Shown here: positions 41,576 to 51,006 of the stretch, in pieces
Numbering within the stretch: position 1 is the stretch's first letter
Layout: the number at the start of each line of letters is the position of its first letter
Program-made: the position numbers and the translations under genes
Source: Planctomycetota bacterium
Lineage (GTDB): Bacteria > Planctomycetota > UBA1135 > GCA-002686595
Direction: 5' to 3'
Length of the DNA stretch: 64,000 nt
NCBI GenBank assembly: GCA_012960475.1
Contig: DUBE01000014.1
Coordinates: forward strand, 94,009-158,008
The notes under the pieces: generated by a model
What the model was told of the DNA's origin: nothing
What the model saw: the letters and a program-made list of their open reading frames with translations, nothing else
Database searches by the model: none

Positions 41576-42642
41576 TTGCCGGTCAGATCTGACAACTGGG
41601 CGATGCGTTCGTCCACCGCGCCGCCATCCAGGGCTTGAGCCGCAAGGTCAACACCTTCAGCCAATGTCATGGACATGCCCACGGTTTTCAAAATCACGCC
41701 AGCTCCCATCAAGCAGGCATCGCGTGCAGAATTGTTATCTCCCCTCAATACTCCCTTGACGACCTTTTGCGCATCCAACACCAGGTTTGCATTATCACAA
41801 GCACCCTGTTCGTCTTCGGGTGGACCATACATGGGCAATTCTGGTTCGGAGTCATGGTCCAATCCAAAATCTCTGGGCTCCACGGTCATTGGAACCAGAT
41901 GATTCTGATCCAGAGCAACACCTCGAGTCCGGCGCGAAACCCATGGGACGATCCCACCATCAACACCTTGCAAGGCCGTGCCACGAGGATGGCCCAGAGC
42001 CTGAATAACTTCCACTGCAGTACCAAGCACAGGTCCGTGCATAGCTCCCAAGACCACCGCGGCATGGGCGGGCGAAAGGAGCTTCTCCAGGGTCGAGAGA
42101 GGCGTACGCAAGACAACTTCCTTGCGTGCACGACGCGTATGCAAGAGGCCCGGCAACATACCAGTGGCAGACAGCGCGGCAAAACGACCCTTGACGACCC
42201 AAGATTCTGCTTCCATGGGATCCCAGGTCATTTGCAAGCCTAGGCCCTGCACTACATTTGATGCGGTCAAGCCGCGCAGGGGTGGCACGCTCTGGTCACT
42301 GATCAAGAGGACGCGCGCTCCCGCAGACGCCGCAATCAGACCGCAAAGAGCATCCAAAGGTGGATGCTTAACCTGTCCATCATGGGGCGGACAGATGCAG
42401 ACAAGCCCTTCCATGTCACGACATGGAATGTTGGCCACACCTCGTGCCGCCAATGCAAAACCAGTGAGTTCTTCTACTGTCACGCCCTTCCAACGCAAGG
42501 CGATCAAGAATGCCCCCACTGTGATTTCGCTTTCACCTCCAGAGAGGATCGAGGTCATTGCCCGGAAAGCCTCATCTTGGGTCAGGTGCCGGGAGATCCT
42601 AGGCTCTTCACCAAGCACGCGTAAGAGATGACGCAGGGGCAT
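41572..42642 (-). CDS. Anthranilate phosphoribosyltransferase-like protein (TrpD/TrpD2-like)
   Basis: MPLRHLLRVLGEEPRISRHLTQDEAFRAMTSILSGGESEITVGAFLIALRWKGVTVEELTGFALAAR resembles the TrpD N-terminal domain; overlaps the ppx start. ORF track opens at 42681. Confidence 0.75.
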   Translation of the reverse strand: MPLRHLLRVLGEEPRISRHLTQDEAFRAMTSILSGGESEITVGAFLIALRWKGVTVEELTGFALAARGVANIPCRDMEGLVCICPPHDGQVKHPPLDALCGLIAASAGARVLLISDQSVPPLRGLTASNVVQGLGLQMTWDPMEAESWVVKGRFAALSATGMLPGLLHTRRARKEVVLRTPLSTLEKLLSPAHAAVVLGAMHGPVLGTAVEVIQALGHPRGTALQGVDGGIVPWVSRRTRGVALDQNHLVPMTVEPRDFGLDHDSEPELPMYGPPEDEQGACDNANLVLDAQKVVKGVLRGDNNSARDACLMGAGVILKTVGMSMTLAEGVDLAAQALDGGAVDERIAQLSDLTGK

Positions 42643-43116
42643 GGTTGGGAGTGTAGCGACCCGCGCGGCCGGATACCTCACGGGTCACTGAGATGCTCGT
42701 CGAAATACCCGCAAAGGCACCCCCTCTGGGCCTGGCTCAGCCGTCGCCGCCTCCCAGCCAGCGCGCCGGACGCTTCACCAACGTGAGTTTCCAGGGCGTT
42801 CAGTGCATGAACCTCCCCGCTCCCGGTTCCTGTGGATTGGTCCAGCGTCAAGTAGCGGTCATGCTGCACCATCCCTGCGCTGACATGAAAGGTATCTAGA
42901 TCAATCCGCGCTCAAGGCCATCCACGACGGAAAGGCCCCACTCCCGTAGGCCCCTGACGACGGGCAACCGCATGCAGCGGCCGGGGGCTGCCAAACCATG
43001 CTCCATGGACTCAACCTCCGCGGTCTGCTTCGTCCATGACATCGGCCTCTCCGGTCGACCTGATGCTGGCCCGACGTCCGGACGTGCGAGTAGCGACACT
43101 CGAAGGTAGCTCGCCT

Positions 43117-46100
43117 CTAGCGATCCAGCTCTCCCGCTCCCATGCCCGTGCGATCCGGGTTGGCCGGACGTGCGGGCGGCGTGTAGGCCCGTTCAGTGCT
43201 CAGCTCCAAGAGCATCTGCTCGATGGCCTTGGCCAGTTGAGGATCGGCCCCGTCCTGCATCAGTGCAGGGTCGTCCAATACCTCGATGTCCGGGGCGACG
43301 CCGTAACCTTCGACGCCCCAGGTACCATCCAGCTCAAAGAAACCAAAGGAAGGAATGGCCAATGTCGCGCCGTCGATCAAAGACGGGCTGCCGGAGTAGC
43401 CCACCAGGCCGCCCCAGGTGCGCGTGCCGATCAACTTGCCTAATCCAGCCTGACGGAACAGGTACGGGAACATGTCCCCACCGGAACCTGCGTCGCGGTT
43501 GATCAGCATGCACTTGGGGCCCTGGTGACTGTCCCGGGGAGTGGGCCAGTTCATGCCCCAACGGCGCCCCCAGTAGTTGGTGCGCGGACGGTTGAGCGCT
43601 TCGATCTCACGGTTGGGGAAGGAGCCCCCACCATTCCAACGCTCGTCTATGATCAAGGCATCCAGGTGCGCCTGACCGTAGAGTTGGCGGAAGAAGTCGT
43701 TACGGCCGCGGGAACCCGTATCGGGCACGTAGATGTAACCCACGCGGCCCCCGGAGTCCTTCTCCACTGTGGCGCGATTGGTCTCAATCCAGTTTCTGTA
43801 GCGCAAGCCCCTCTCGCTCGTGAGCGTCTTGACCTGTACCCGGCGCGCCTGGTCGTCCAGGATCGGTGTGCTCGAAACCGTCAGTTCGACGGCTTGGCCT
43901 CCCTTGCCCACGAAGGCGGCCCAGGGGTCGACGGAAGTATCCATCGGAACGCCGTCCACCGCCAAGAGATAGTCGCCCTCGTGAACGTCCACTCCTGTCT
44001 TGCTCAGGGGACCGCGGGCATCCGCGTCCCAGACTCCCCCTTCGATGATCTTGGTGATGCGGTAGGCACCGTCCTCCAAACTGTAGTCGCAACCCAAGAG
44101 GCCTACACCAACCCGCGGACCTCTCTCCATGGGACCGCCGCGTACGTAGGTGTGCCCGCAGTTCAGCTCAGCGACGATCTCACGCAGAACGTAGTCCACA
44201 TCATTGCGCGTCACGCAGAAGTCGATCATCGGACGGTATGCATCGTGCACGGCTTTCCAATCGACACCGTGCATGTTCTCCGCATAGAAGTAGTCCCGGA
44301 ACAGGCGCCAGGCATCCGTGTAGAGTTGGGGCCACTCCAGTCGCGCATCGATCCAGGTGTCCATGCCGTTGGTCTTGACGCTCTTGGGCGAACTATCCTC
44401 CTTCGCCTTGCCGATGGACAGCGCGCTACTACGCAACAACAAGAGCTTCTTGCCATCGCTTGAGAGGCTGAAGCGCCCTCCGTCGGTGACGCTCTTCTCG
44501 GTTTGGTCGTCGTCGGTCAAGCCGTAGAGCTTGATACCACCATCGTTGCCCCGTCGGTTGTAGAGCAATTGACCCTTGTGGTTGACCGCCAGGTTGCCGA
44601 AGCTGCCCGCGCTAACCGGAAGTTGTAGGGCACGCCGTTCGAAGCCCTGGATGTCGATCTCGACCACTTCTGCGGGTTCGTCTACGTCCTCGTCCGCCTC
44701 TTCGTCTGCGGGTTCGTCTACGTCCTCGTCCACCTCTTCGTCGGCGGGCTCGTCATCATCTTCGTCAGAGTCGGAATCAGAATCAGGGCCTTGCTGCTCG
44801 TCGTCAGCCTCGTCGTTGCCTTCTTCCTCGTCCTCTTCGCCCCAGGTCTCCTCATCGCTCTCTTCGGCCCAGGGGAACTCCACATCCTTGCGCAGGGGAA
44901 CAGCCAAGAGTACCTGGGCATTCTCGTACACGTAGTTTGAGTCGATGGCCGACTGACGCTGACCATTGAAGTTGCGCACGCTGGCGAAGTAGAGATAGTC
45001 CCCCTTGCGGTCGAACACTGGATTCGAGTCGCTGAACATGTTGCTAGTCACGCGCTCCAAAACCCCCGAGGCCGTGTCGTACAACATGATCGAGGACCCC
45101 AATGCACTGGCACCGGGCGTGCTGTAAGTGAGCCAACGGGAGTCGTGGGACCAGTTTAGCCCCACTCCCCATTCGGCGTTGCCATGCTGATCCACCCGGG
45201 TGGTCGTGGCAGCCTCGATGTTGTGCAAGTAGATCGTCCCCGAACGGTCGCTGTACGCGATCTGCTCGGAGTTCGGCGACCAGATAGGCTGGTACTTGTA
45301 GCCTTCAGTGTTCTGAGTCAACTGGCGCGTCTCGCCACGACCGTCGGATTGAGTCAGGGTCAACTCGTATTCGCCGCTGGCGTCCGAAAAGTAAGCCACC
45401 CAACGCCCATCCGGACTCCAGGAAGGGTCGCGCTCCGCAACCCCATTCGAATGGGTCAGGTTGCGGGGTTTGCCCTTATCCGCGGGCAAGGTCCAAATGT
45501 CGCCACGGGCCTCCACCGCCACGCGCTTGCCCGTGGACGAAAGACCGGCGGCGCTGATCGAACCGGACACATCCACCATGCGCGGGCGAATCGACTCGCG
45601 GGCGCCGGGGATTTTCACCGAAACCTGACGGGCCTGACCGCTACCGAGGTCGAGCAGGAACAGCCCGGCATTGTTTTGAAAGACGATCTCGCCCTGCCCC
45701 TTGTCCCCTGGACCAATCGCCGGCCACTTCACGTCGAAATCCGTGAAGCGCGTGATTTGACTGAGTTCGCCGCTCTGGGCGTCGGACTTCCAAACGTTGA
45801 GCCGTTGCTCACTTCCGCGATCCGACACGAAATACAGGTCATCCCCATGCCACATCGGAAAGCTATCGGTGCCCTCCCAATGGGTCACCCTGTGCGAAGT
45901 CTTATCCTGTAGATCGAAGAGCCACACATCCGAGGCCGTCCCCCCCAGATAGCGCTTCCAGTTGCGATTGTCCCGACTGTTCGGGGTGTAGGCCAACATG
46001 CGCCCATCGGCACGGATGGTGCCGTTCGCACCATAAGGAATGGACACCTTGGTGGGCAGTCCGCCCGTGGCTGGCACGGTAAACATCTGTGCCGCTCTAC

Positions 46101-46509
46101 GCTGTCCCGTGAACGCCGAGGTGGAGAACACCAACCTCCCGTCCGCAGTCCAGTCCGTGAACTGATCGCTACCTGGGTGATGGGTCACTCGAAAAGGAAT
46201 GCCCCCATCCACGTTCATGGTGTACAGGTCGCTATCCCCTTCATAGTTGCCGCTGAAGGCGATGGTCTTCCCGTCGGCACTGAAGCGCGGGTTGCGCTCG
46301 GCCCCCGCTGGGCTCGCCAAGGGTGTTGCCAAACCACCGGCACGGTCCACCAGCCAGAGATCGTTGGCGTAGACGAACACAATCTGAGCTTGACTGACAT
46401 CGGGATAACGCAACATGCCGGCCTGGCCTACTTGGGCATAACCGGGGGAAGCGACAGAAAGAGTGATCGCCAAGAGGGAGAGCAACGACGATCGACAGCG
46501 GGTATTCAT
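43117..46509 (-). CDS. Secreted tricorn-like protease: PD40/TolB beta-propeller + acidic linker + PDZ + S41 peptidase
   Basis: MNTRCRSSLLSLLAITLSVASPGYAQ signal peptide; repeated PD40 motifs (NPRFSADGKTIAFSGNYEGDSDLY; DPSWSPDGRWVAYFSDASGEYEL); VGYIYVPDTGSRGRNDFFRQLYGQ; LINRDAGSGGDMFPYLFRQAGLGKLIGTRTWGG catalytic segment. Confidence 0.92.
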   Translation of the reverse strand: MNTRCRSSLLSLLAITLSVASPGYAQVGQAGMLRYPDVSQAQIVFVYANDLWLVDRAGGLATPLASPAGAERNPRFSADGKTIAFSGNYEGDSDLYTMNVDGGIPFRVTHHPGSDQFTDWTADGRLVFSTSAFTGQRRAAQMFTVPATGGLPTKVSIPYGANGTIRADGRMLAYTPNSRDNRNWKRYLGGTASDVWLFDLQDKTSHRVTHWEGTDSFPMWHGDDLYFVSDRGSEQRLNVWKSDAQSGELSQITRFTDFDVKWPAIGPGDKGQGEIVFQNNAGLFLLDLGSGQARQVSVKIPGARESIRPRMVDVSGSISAAGLSSTGKRVAVEARGDIWTLPADKGKPRNLTHSNGVAERDPSWSPDGRWVAYFSDASGEYELTLTQSDGRGETRQLTQNTEGYKYQPIWSPNSEQIAYSDRSGTIYLHNIEAATTTRVDQHGNAEWGVGLNWSHDSRWLTYSTPGASALGSSIMLYDTASGVLERVTSNMFSDSNPVFDRKGDYLYFASVRNFNGQRQSAIDSNYVYENAQVLLAVPLRKDVEFPWAEESDEETWGEEDEEEGNDEADDEQQGPDSDSDSDEDDDEPADEEVDEDVDEPADEEADEDVDEPAEVVEIDIQGFERRALQLPVSAGSFGNLAVNHKGQLLYNRRGNDGGIKLYGLTDDDQTEKSVTDGGRFSLSSDGKKLLLLRSSALSIGKAKEDSSPKSVKTNGMDTWIDARLEWPQLYTDAWRLFRDYFYAENMHGVDWKAVHDAYRPMIDFCVTRNDVDYVLREIVAELNCGHTYVRGGPMERGPRVGVGLLGCDYSLEDGAYRITKIIEGGVWDADARGPLSKTGVDVHEGDYLLAVDGVPMDTSVDPWAAFVGKGGQAVELTVSSTPILDDQARRVQVKTLTSERGLRYRNWIETNRATVEKDSGGRVGYIYVPDTGSRGRNDFFRQLYGQAHLDALIIDERWNGGGSFPNREIEALNRPRTNYWGRRWGMNWPTPRDSHQGPKCMLINRDAGSGGDMFPYLFRQAGLGKLIGTRTWGGLVGYSGSPSLIDGATLAIPSFGFFELDGTWGVEGYGVAPDIEVLDDPALMQDGADPQLAKAIEQMLLELSTERAYTPPARPANPDRTGMGAGELDR
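44671..44755. repeat. 36-bp tandem repeat (about 2.3 copies) encoding the acidic DEPADEE(V/A)DEDV linker
   Basis: tgcgggttcgtctacgtcctcgtcc.. recurs at 44671 and 44707, with a partial copy at 44743 (36-nt spacing = 12 aa), in frame in the tricorn-like gene. Confidence 0.8.
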
Positions 46510-46912
46510 GACAGTGCGGGAAGGGGATCAAGGAAACAAAAGTCGCCACAAATTTACCCGGGAGCGAGTGCCTCGAAAGTCCTCCCAACCATTATTGTGA
46601 GTAGGGCGGCCAAGTTTGACCTGCCCTTTGCACTCGGGCAGCGACTCGCGGAGATAGAGTCAAGAACTGAGAGGCAGCCTTACCTCACGCACACCAACCG
46701 CAAGGCATCCGAGAAGACATAGAAACGTGCCCAGCTTCGCCATAAGTGCCGTGAAGCATCTTCGGCCGGATACTCATAGGCACGTCTAGAGCCAGGGCAT
46801 AAGAGACACAGGGGTACTGAGCGAGGGGGAGAAGCGCTGTCGTCGCAACTCCTAGCTCATGCAGCGCGGGGGTGCCCCTTGGTCCGAAACCTCGCCTTCC
46901 ACACGAATCACC

Positions 46913-48409
46913 CTATCTGTGGATCGCCGAAGACCCGTCGCCTTTCCCGGAGCCCTCTTTAGGCGGATCAACGGGCGGATCCTCTGGAGCAGGGGGCGGC
47001 GGGTCTCCTCCACCGTCGGCGGGAGGCGGCTCTTCAGCGGGCGGATCTTCGGGGGTCTCCTCCGGAGGGTCAGCTTCCTCCTCAGGTGTCTCAATGATCT
47101 CCTCATCGCGCTCACCGGGCACAACTGGTTCTTCGGGCGCAATCTCCTCCACCGGGCGTGGGCGAATGTGGGCCAGATAGAGTTCGGCCTCTTTGTCATA
47201 GACCATGCGACCTCCGACCACAGACCACTGAACAAAGGTCTTGTAGTGCAAAAGGTCGCCGTCAGTGATAATCAAATCCGCGTCCTTGCCTACTTCAATG
47301 GTACCCAGGCGATGCTCAAGGCCAAGCAAGCGGGCGGGAACTTGAGTCATGGAAGCGATTGCCACGTCCTCGGGCAGACCGCCACGTACCGCGAAAGCAG
47401 CTTCCACAGGCATGTGCATGATATCCCGACCCACGATACCGCCCATACTGATACCAGTGGAGGCGGGGACAACCGCGACCTGCACGCCATGGCGATGTAG
47501 GATCGCTGCGTTCTCGATTGAGGCTCCCCCAGGGCGCACCAGGTTCTCACTCTTGTTACGGCGTTCTCGTGCTTGAACAATCGCGGTTGCGCCCGCCCGC
47601 CCGAGTTCCGCCGCCACAATCCATCCCTCGCGACAGCCCTGGATCACCGGACGGAATCCATAACGCTGAGCGAGTTGAGCAATAGCCAAGAGATCCTGCT
47701 GACTGTCCGCGCGAAACATTGCACGTGCGGTGCCCTGCAAGACCTTGAGGGTGTTGCTGTCCACGCCGCTCTTCTTAGGTTCTTTGAGATCCTTGTTGGA
47801 CTTGACCTCATTCTCCCAAGTACGCAGCTCACGGAGGTACGCCTCAGCCCCGTCGAACTTGATGCGCAGAGACTTACGGCCTCCGGGGTTCGAAAGGGAG
47901 TAGCTCATGGTGGAAAAGGACTGCTTGCCCACAACGATTCCGTCGATGCGCCCGCGATTCAGCCGCCCCACTTCATCGCCCTGCACAGCAACCGTAATTC
48001 CGCTAGCTACCGCCAGCAGCATGTTATCCGAGAATGGATCGACCGAGTACTCAAGAGATCCGCTGCCACCGAAGAGGCCTCGGGAACTCAAGGCTATTAG
48101 ACCCGGGTAGACCGAATAGCCCTTGATGTTGAGGACTTCGGCTTCTTCAGGTACAACGATGTCATAACCGATTGCCTCAATCTTCTCGTCATGACAGAGG
48201 ATTCCAGCCCCCCGCAAGAAGGCGCCTGTCCCTGTGTAGACATCCCCACCCTCAAGGTAGACCCAGGTCTCTTTCTCCTCTTCGGATTCCTCCGCCTTGT
48301 CGTCATCGTCCAGGACCACAGCGGCCATGGTCTGAACAGGGAACGAGAACAGGAACAAGGACCAAAGAGCTCCGAAGCCCAGGATTTGCTTTTGTAACTT
48401 CTGCATCAC
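46913..48409 (-). CDS. Secreted amidohydrolase-family protein, putatively metal-site-degenerate, with Pro/Glu-rich C-terminal tail
   Basis: SVYPGLIALSSRGLFGGS at the HxH position (no HxH). C-terminal RLLGLEHRLGTIEVGKDADLIITDGDLL family signature, then a PEEEADPPEETPEDPPAEEPPPADGGG tail. Confidence 0.85.
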   Translation of the reverse strand: MMQKLQKQILGFGALWSLFLFSFPVQTMAAVVLDDDDKAEESEEEKETWVYLEGGDVYTGTGAFLRGAGILCHDEKIEAIGYDIVVPEEAEVLNIKGYSVYPGLIALSSRGLFGGSGSLEYSVDPFSDNMLLAVASGITVAVQGDEVGRLNRGRIDGIVVGKQSFSTMSYSLSNPGGRKSLRIKFDGAEAYLRELRTWENEVKSNKDLKEPKKSGVDSNTLKVLQGTARAMFRADSQQDLLAIAQLAQRYGFRPVIQGCREGWIVAAELGRAGATAIVQARERRNKSENLVRPGGASIENAAILHRHGVQVAVVPASTGISMGGIVGRDIMHMPVEAAFAVRGGLPEDVAIASMTQVPARLLGLEHRLGTIEVGKDADLIITDGDLLHYKTFVQWSVVGGRMVYDKEAELYLAHIRPRPVEEIAPEEPVVPGERDEEIIETPEEEADPPEETPEDPPAEEPPPADGGGDPPPPAPEDPPVDPPKEGSGKGDGSSAIHR

Positions 48410-49719
48410 AGTTCATCCTCGCCGTAGGCGATTCTGCCTCGGGCCATGACAGCCACAATCTTGGTGTTCGCTTCGAAAGGATCGCCAGAGAGCACGATCA
48501 GATTGGCTTCTTTTCCAGCTTCCAGGCTGCCCACTTGATCGGCCACGCCGAGTAGGTCAGCAGGCTCAAGAGTCATAGCCCTAAGGGCTACGTCACGATC
48601 CAGGCCAGCGCCAACCATCACTCCAACATCCCGAAACCAATCATCCATTGCCGAATCACGCCGAGGAACCAACACCAACTTTGCGCCGGCCCGTTGCAAT
48701 TCTGCGGGCAGGTTGCGTTGTCGAAGGGTAGCCCGCTGCAGAGTGATCATGGGCTCCACAATGATGCGGGCCCCAGACTCAGCAATCTTGTCCTTGACGT
48801 GATAGATATCGCACTCACTGGAGAGGGGCAAGCGCAGGTCCCAATCCACCTCCTCTTCGCCCAAGGCATCTAAGAAGTGCAGGTAGTCAGCGGACTTGTT
48901 GATCGACGCCAAGAGGCTGATCTTATTGGCGCGTAGATCCAAGAAAGCTTGGCCCTTTGCGCTGGGAGGCAGGGGCTTGTATTCCCCGAGCTCGGCTAAC
49001 TTTTCCTTCTTCTTGTCCTTGTCCTTTTCCTTTTCGATCTTTTCCTTGTCCTTGTCGTACTTTTCACGGTTCTTGGCCTCTTTCTCCAACCACTTGTCAG
49101 CTTCATTGAAACCGTCGCGCAAGTAACGCTTGCCGGTGGAGGTGTTACCCACGATTGCCTTGAGGTAGGCGGTTTCACGCATGACCAGTTCCGAGAGCAA
49201 TTCCGAGGTCGAGCCGCCCGGCGAGGTACAAACCACCGTGGCCTGACCAGGAATCCCGCGCCCAGCCGGGTAGATGCCCGCAGTAGTGACACCAAAGCGC
49301 ACCATGCCCGAGATGCTGGACCACCTGCTGAGACTCAGTTCATCCACAGCCTTCATGTTGGGGCGCAAATCGCTGTATCCCGAAGCCCTCATGCCATAGC
49401 GCGTGTAGCAGTTCACCAGACCAGGCACGACCCATTGATCTTCATCCAATTCAAGCACAGGAATACCACGTTCAATGGGCAGATCCTCGCCAACGATGAC
49501 GATCTTGCCGTCTTCCAACAGCAGGACGGCATGTTCAAGTGTCTCGCCGGAACCTGTCATCAGGTGCCTGGCGCGTATCGCCAGCAAGTCTCCCGGGTGC
49601 GCCGCCATAGTAGGAGCAGCGGCCATCAGCAGCATCGTGAGCATCATAAGTCTTCCTACCCACTCGCAATACGAGCGGGTTCGGGGGGTCAAGGAAAGAG
49701 TCAAAGAGAGCATTACCAA
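48406..49719 (-). CDS. Secreted amidohydrolase-family protein, putatively metal-site-degenerate
   Basis: WVVPGLVNCYTRYGMRASG at the HxH position; C-terminal DLLGVADQVGSLEAGKEANLIVLSGDPFEANTKI; Lys/Glu-rich coiled insertion KYDKDKEKIEKEKDKDKKKEK. Start may be internal. Confidence 0.85.
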   Translation of the reverse strand: MVMLSLTLSLTPRTRSYCEWVGRLMMLTMLLMAAAPTMAAHPGDLLAIRARHLMTGSGETLEHAVLLLEDGKIVIVGEDLPIERGIPVLELDEDQWVVPGLVNCYTRYGMRASGYSDLRPNMKAVDELSLSRWSSISGMVRFGVTTAGIYPAGRGIPGQATVVCTSPGGSTSELLSELVMRETAYLKAIVGNTSTGKRYLRDGFNEADKWLEKEAKNREKYDKDKEKIEKEKDKDKKKEKLAELGEYKPLPPSAKGQAFLDLRANKISLLASINKSADYLHFLDALGEEEVDWDLRLPLSSECDIYHVKDKIAESGARIIVEPMITLQRATLRQRNLPAELQRAGAKLVLVPRRDSAMDDWFRDVGVMVGAGLDRDVALRAMTLEPADLLGVADQVGSLEAGKEANLIVLSGDPFEANTKIVAVMARGRIAYGEDEL

Positions 49720-50990
49720 CGTCTCCGATTAGTGTGAGTGTCGTAAATACGGCGGCCCTTTTGATAGACGGCTTCCACGCTGGTGCGGGGATCTACCGGG
49801 TCACCTGTGATGATCAAGAAGTCGGCGTCAAGACCTTGGACGATACTGCCAATCTTGTTCTCCAGTCCACTGGTCACCGCCGGAATGCATGTCAAGCCGC
49901 GGATGCCGTCCGCATGAGAATCATCCATGCCATACCGCACTCCCATGGCAGCTTGCAGAGAGAGTTCCTCCTCGGGCACCACCGGCGCATCCGTGTTGAA
50001 CCCGATGCGCTTGTGCCCCAGCTTCTGAAAACCCCAAGCGCTACCGTGAACCTGGCCATCCGTGTCATAGGTCGGAGGCCGAGGCCACATGACCTGACGG
50101 GGGCCCAGAATGGCCGCGACACCCTCTTCGATGGCCAGGGGTGTCGTCAGATAGCTATCAAATGAGCCATGATCGATGTACGTGGCAAAGCCGAACTCCC
50201 TCGCCAACATGATGATGGTGGTCAATACCAGACGATAGTACTGGGTGTGGGTTGAGATCTGCGTCTTGCGCGTTGCCAGATCCCGGAACACATCCAAGCG
50301 AATATCACGCTGAGGCTCGACGCCGCCATCACGTTCATAGGCCTGCCACTTGGCGGCATAAGCTTTGCCGCGCAGGAGATCCTGGCGCAAGTTCCAGGCC
50401 ATCATGATACGCCCCATGCCGTAGCCCCAGCGCTTCGGGTTGTCTCCCTGGGCGATCTTGAGAGAGCCAGGGTTGCGAATTTCCATATCCTCGTACTTTT
50501 CCGCGCCAACTTTCAGAAGCACGCCCTGGCCTCCCATGTTGGAACCGGAACCAGGAATGAAGAGCACGGTGGACACGCCTCCCGCAACAGCCAACTTGAG
50601 GCGTGGATTGCCAGGAATCACCGCCGGTGTAATCCGCAATCCAGGATTGGTCTGGTAGACCGTATCGTTCAAGCCGAAGCTGCCAGCAATATGGGAGTGC
50701 AAGTCAATGAACCCAGGACAAACCCAATTGCTGCCCACGTCCATGATCTCATAGCCGTTTGGCGCCACCATTTTAGCTTGGGACCCCACCGCTTCAATGC
50801 GCCCATCACGAACCAAGATTATTGCGTTGTTGATCACCTGAGCACCCTCAAGGGGCACTACCAGGGCCTTGTGGGTCAGAATTGCAAGGCCAACGCCGCC
50901 CGGCTCTCCGGCAGGCGTCTGTGCACTCGCCGACAGCCCCATGCCCAAGAGCGCAAGAGTCAGCAATCGAATGTGCAGGGAACAGGACAT
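49713..50990 (-). CDS. Secreted amidohydrolase, metal site apparently intact
   Basis: WVCPGFIDLHSHIAGSFG (HxH), STHTQYY, YIDHGSF, GFNTDAPVVPEEE (Asp). Signal peptide MSCSLHIRLLTLALLGMGLSASAQ. Confidence 0.9.
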   Translation of the reverse strand: MSCSLHIRLLTLALLGMGLSASAQTPAGEPGGVGLAILTHKALVVPLEGAQVINNAIILVRDGRIEAVGSQAKMVAPNGYEIMDVGSNWVCPGFIDLHSHIAGSFGLNDTVYQTNPGLRITPAVIPGNPRLKLAVAGGVSTVLFIPGSGSNMGGQGVLLKVGAEKYEDMEIRNPGSLKIAQGDNPKRWGYGMGRIMMAWNLRQDLLRGKAYAAKWQAYERDGGVEPQRDIRLDVFRDLATRKTQISTHTQYYRLVLTTIIMLAREFGFATYIDHGSFDSYLTTPLAIEEGVAAILGPRQVMWPRPPTYDTDGQVHGSAWGFQKLGHKRIGFNTDAPVVPEEELSLQAAMGVRYGMDDSHADGIRGLTCIPAVTSGLENKIGSIVQGLDADFLIITGDPVDPRTSVEAVYQKGRRIYDTHTNRRRW

Positions 50991-51006
50991 GGGAGATCGG
51001 ATCGTT

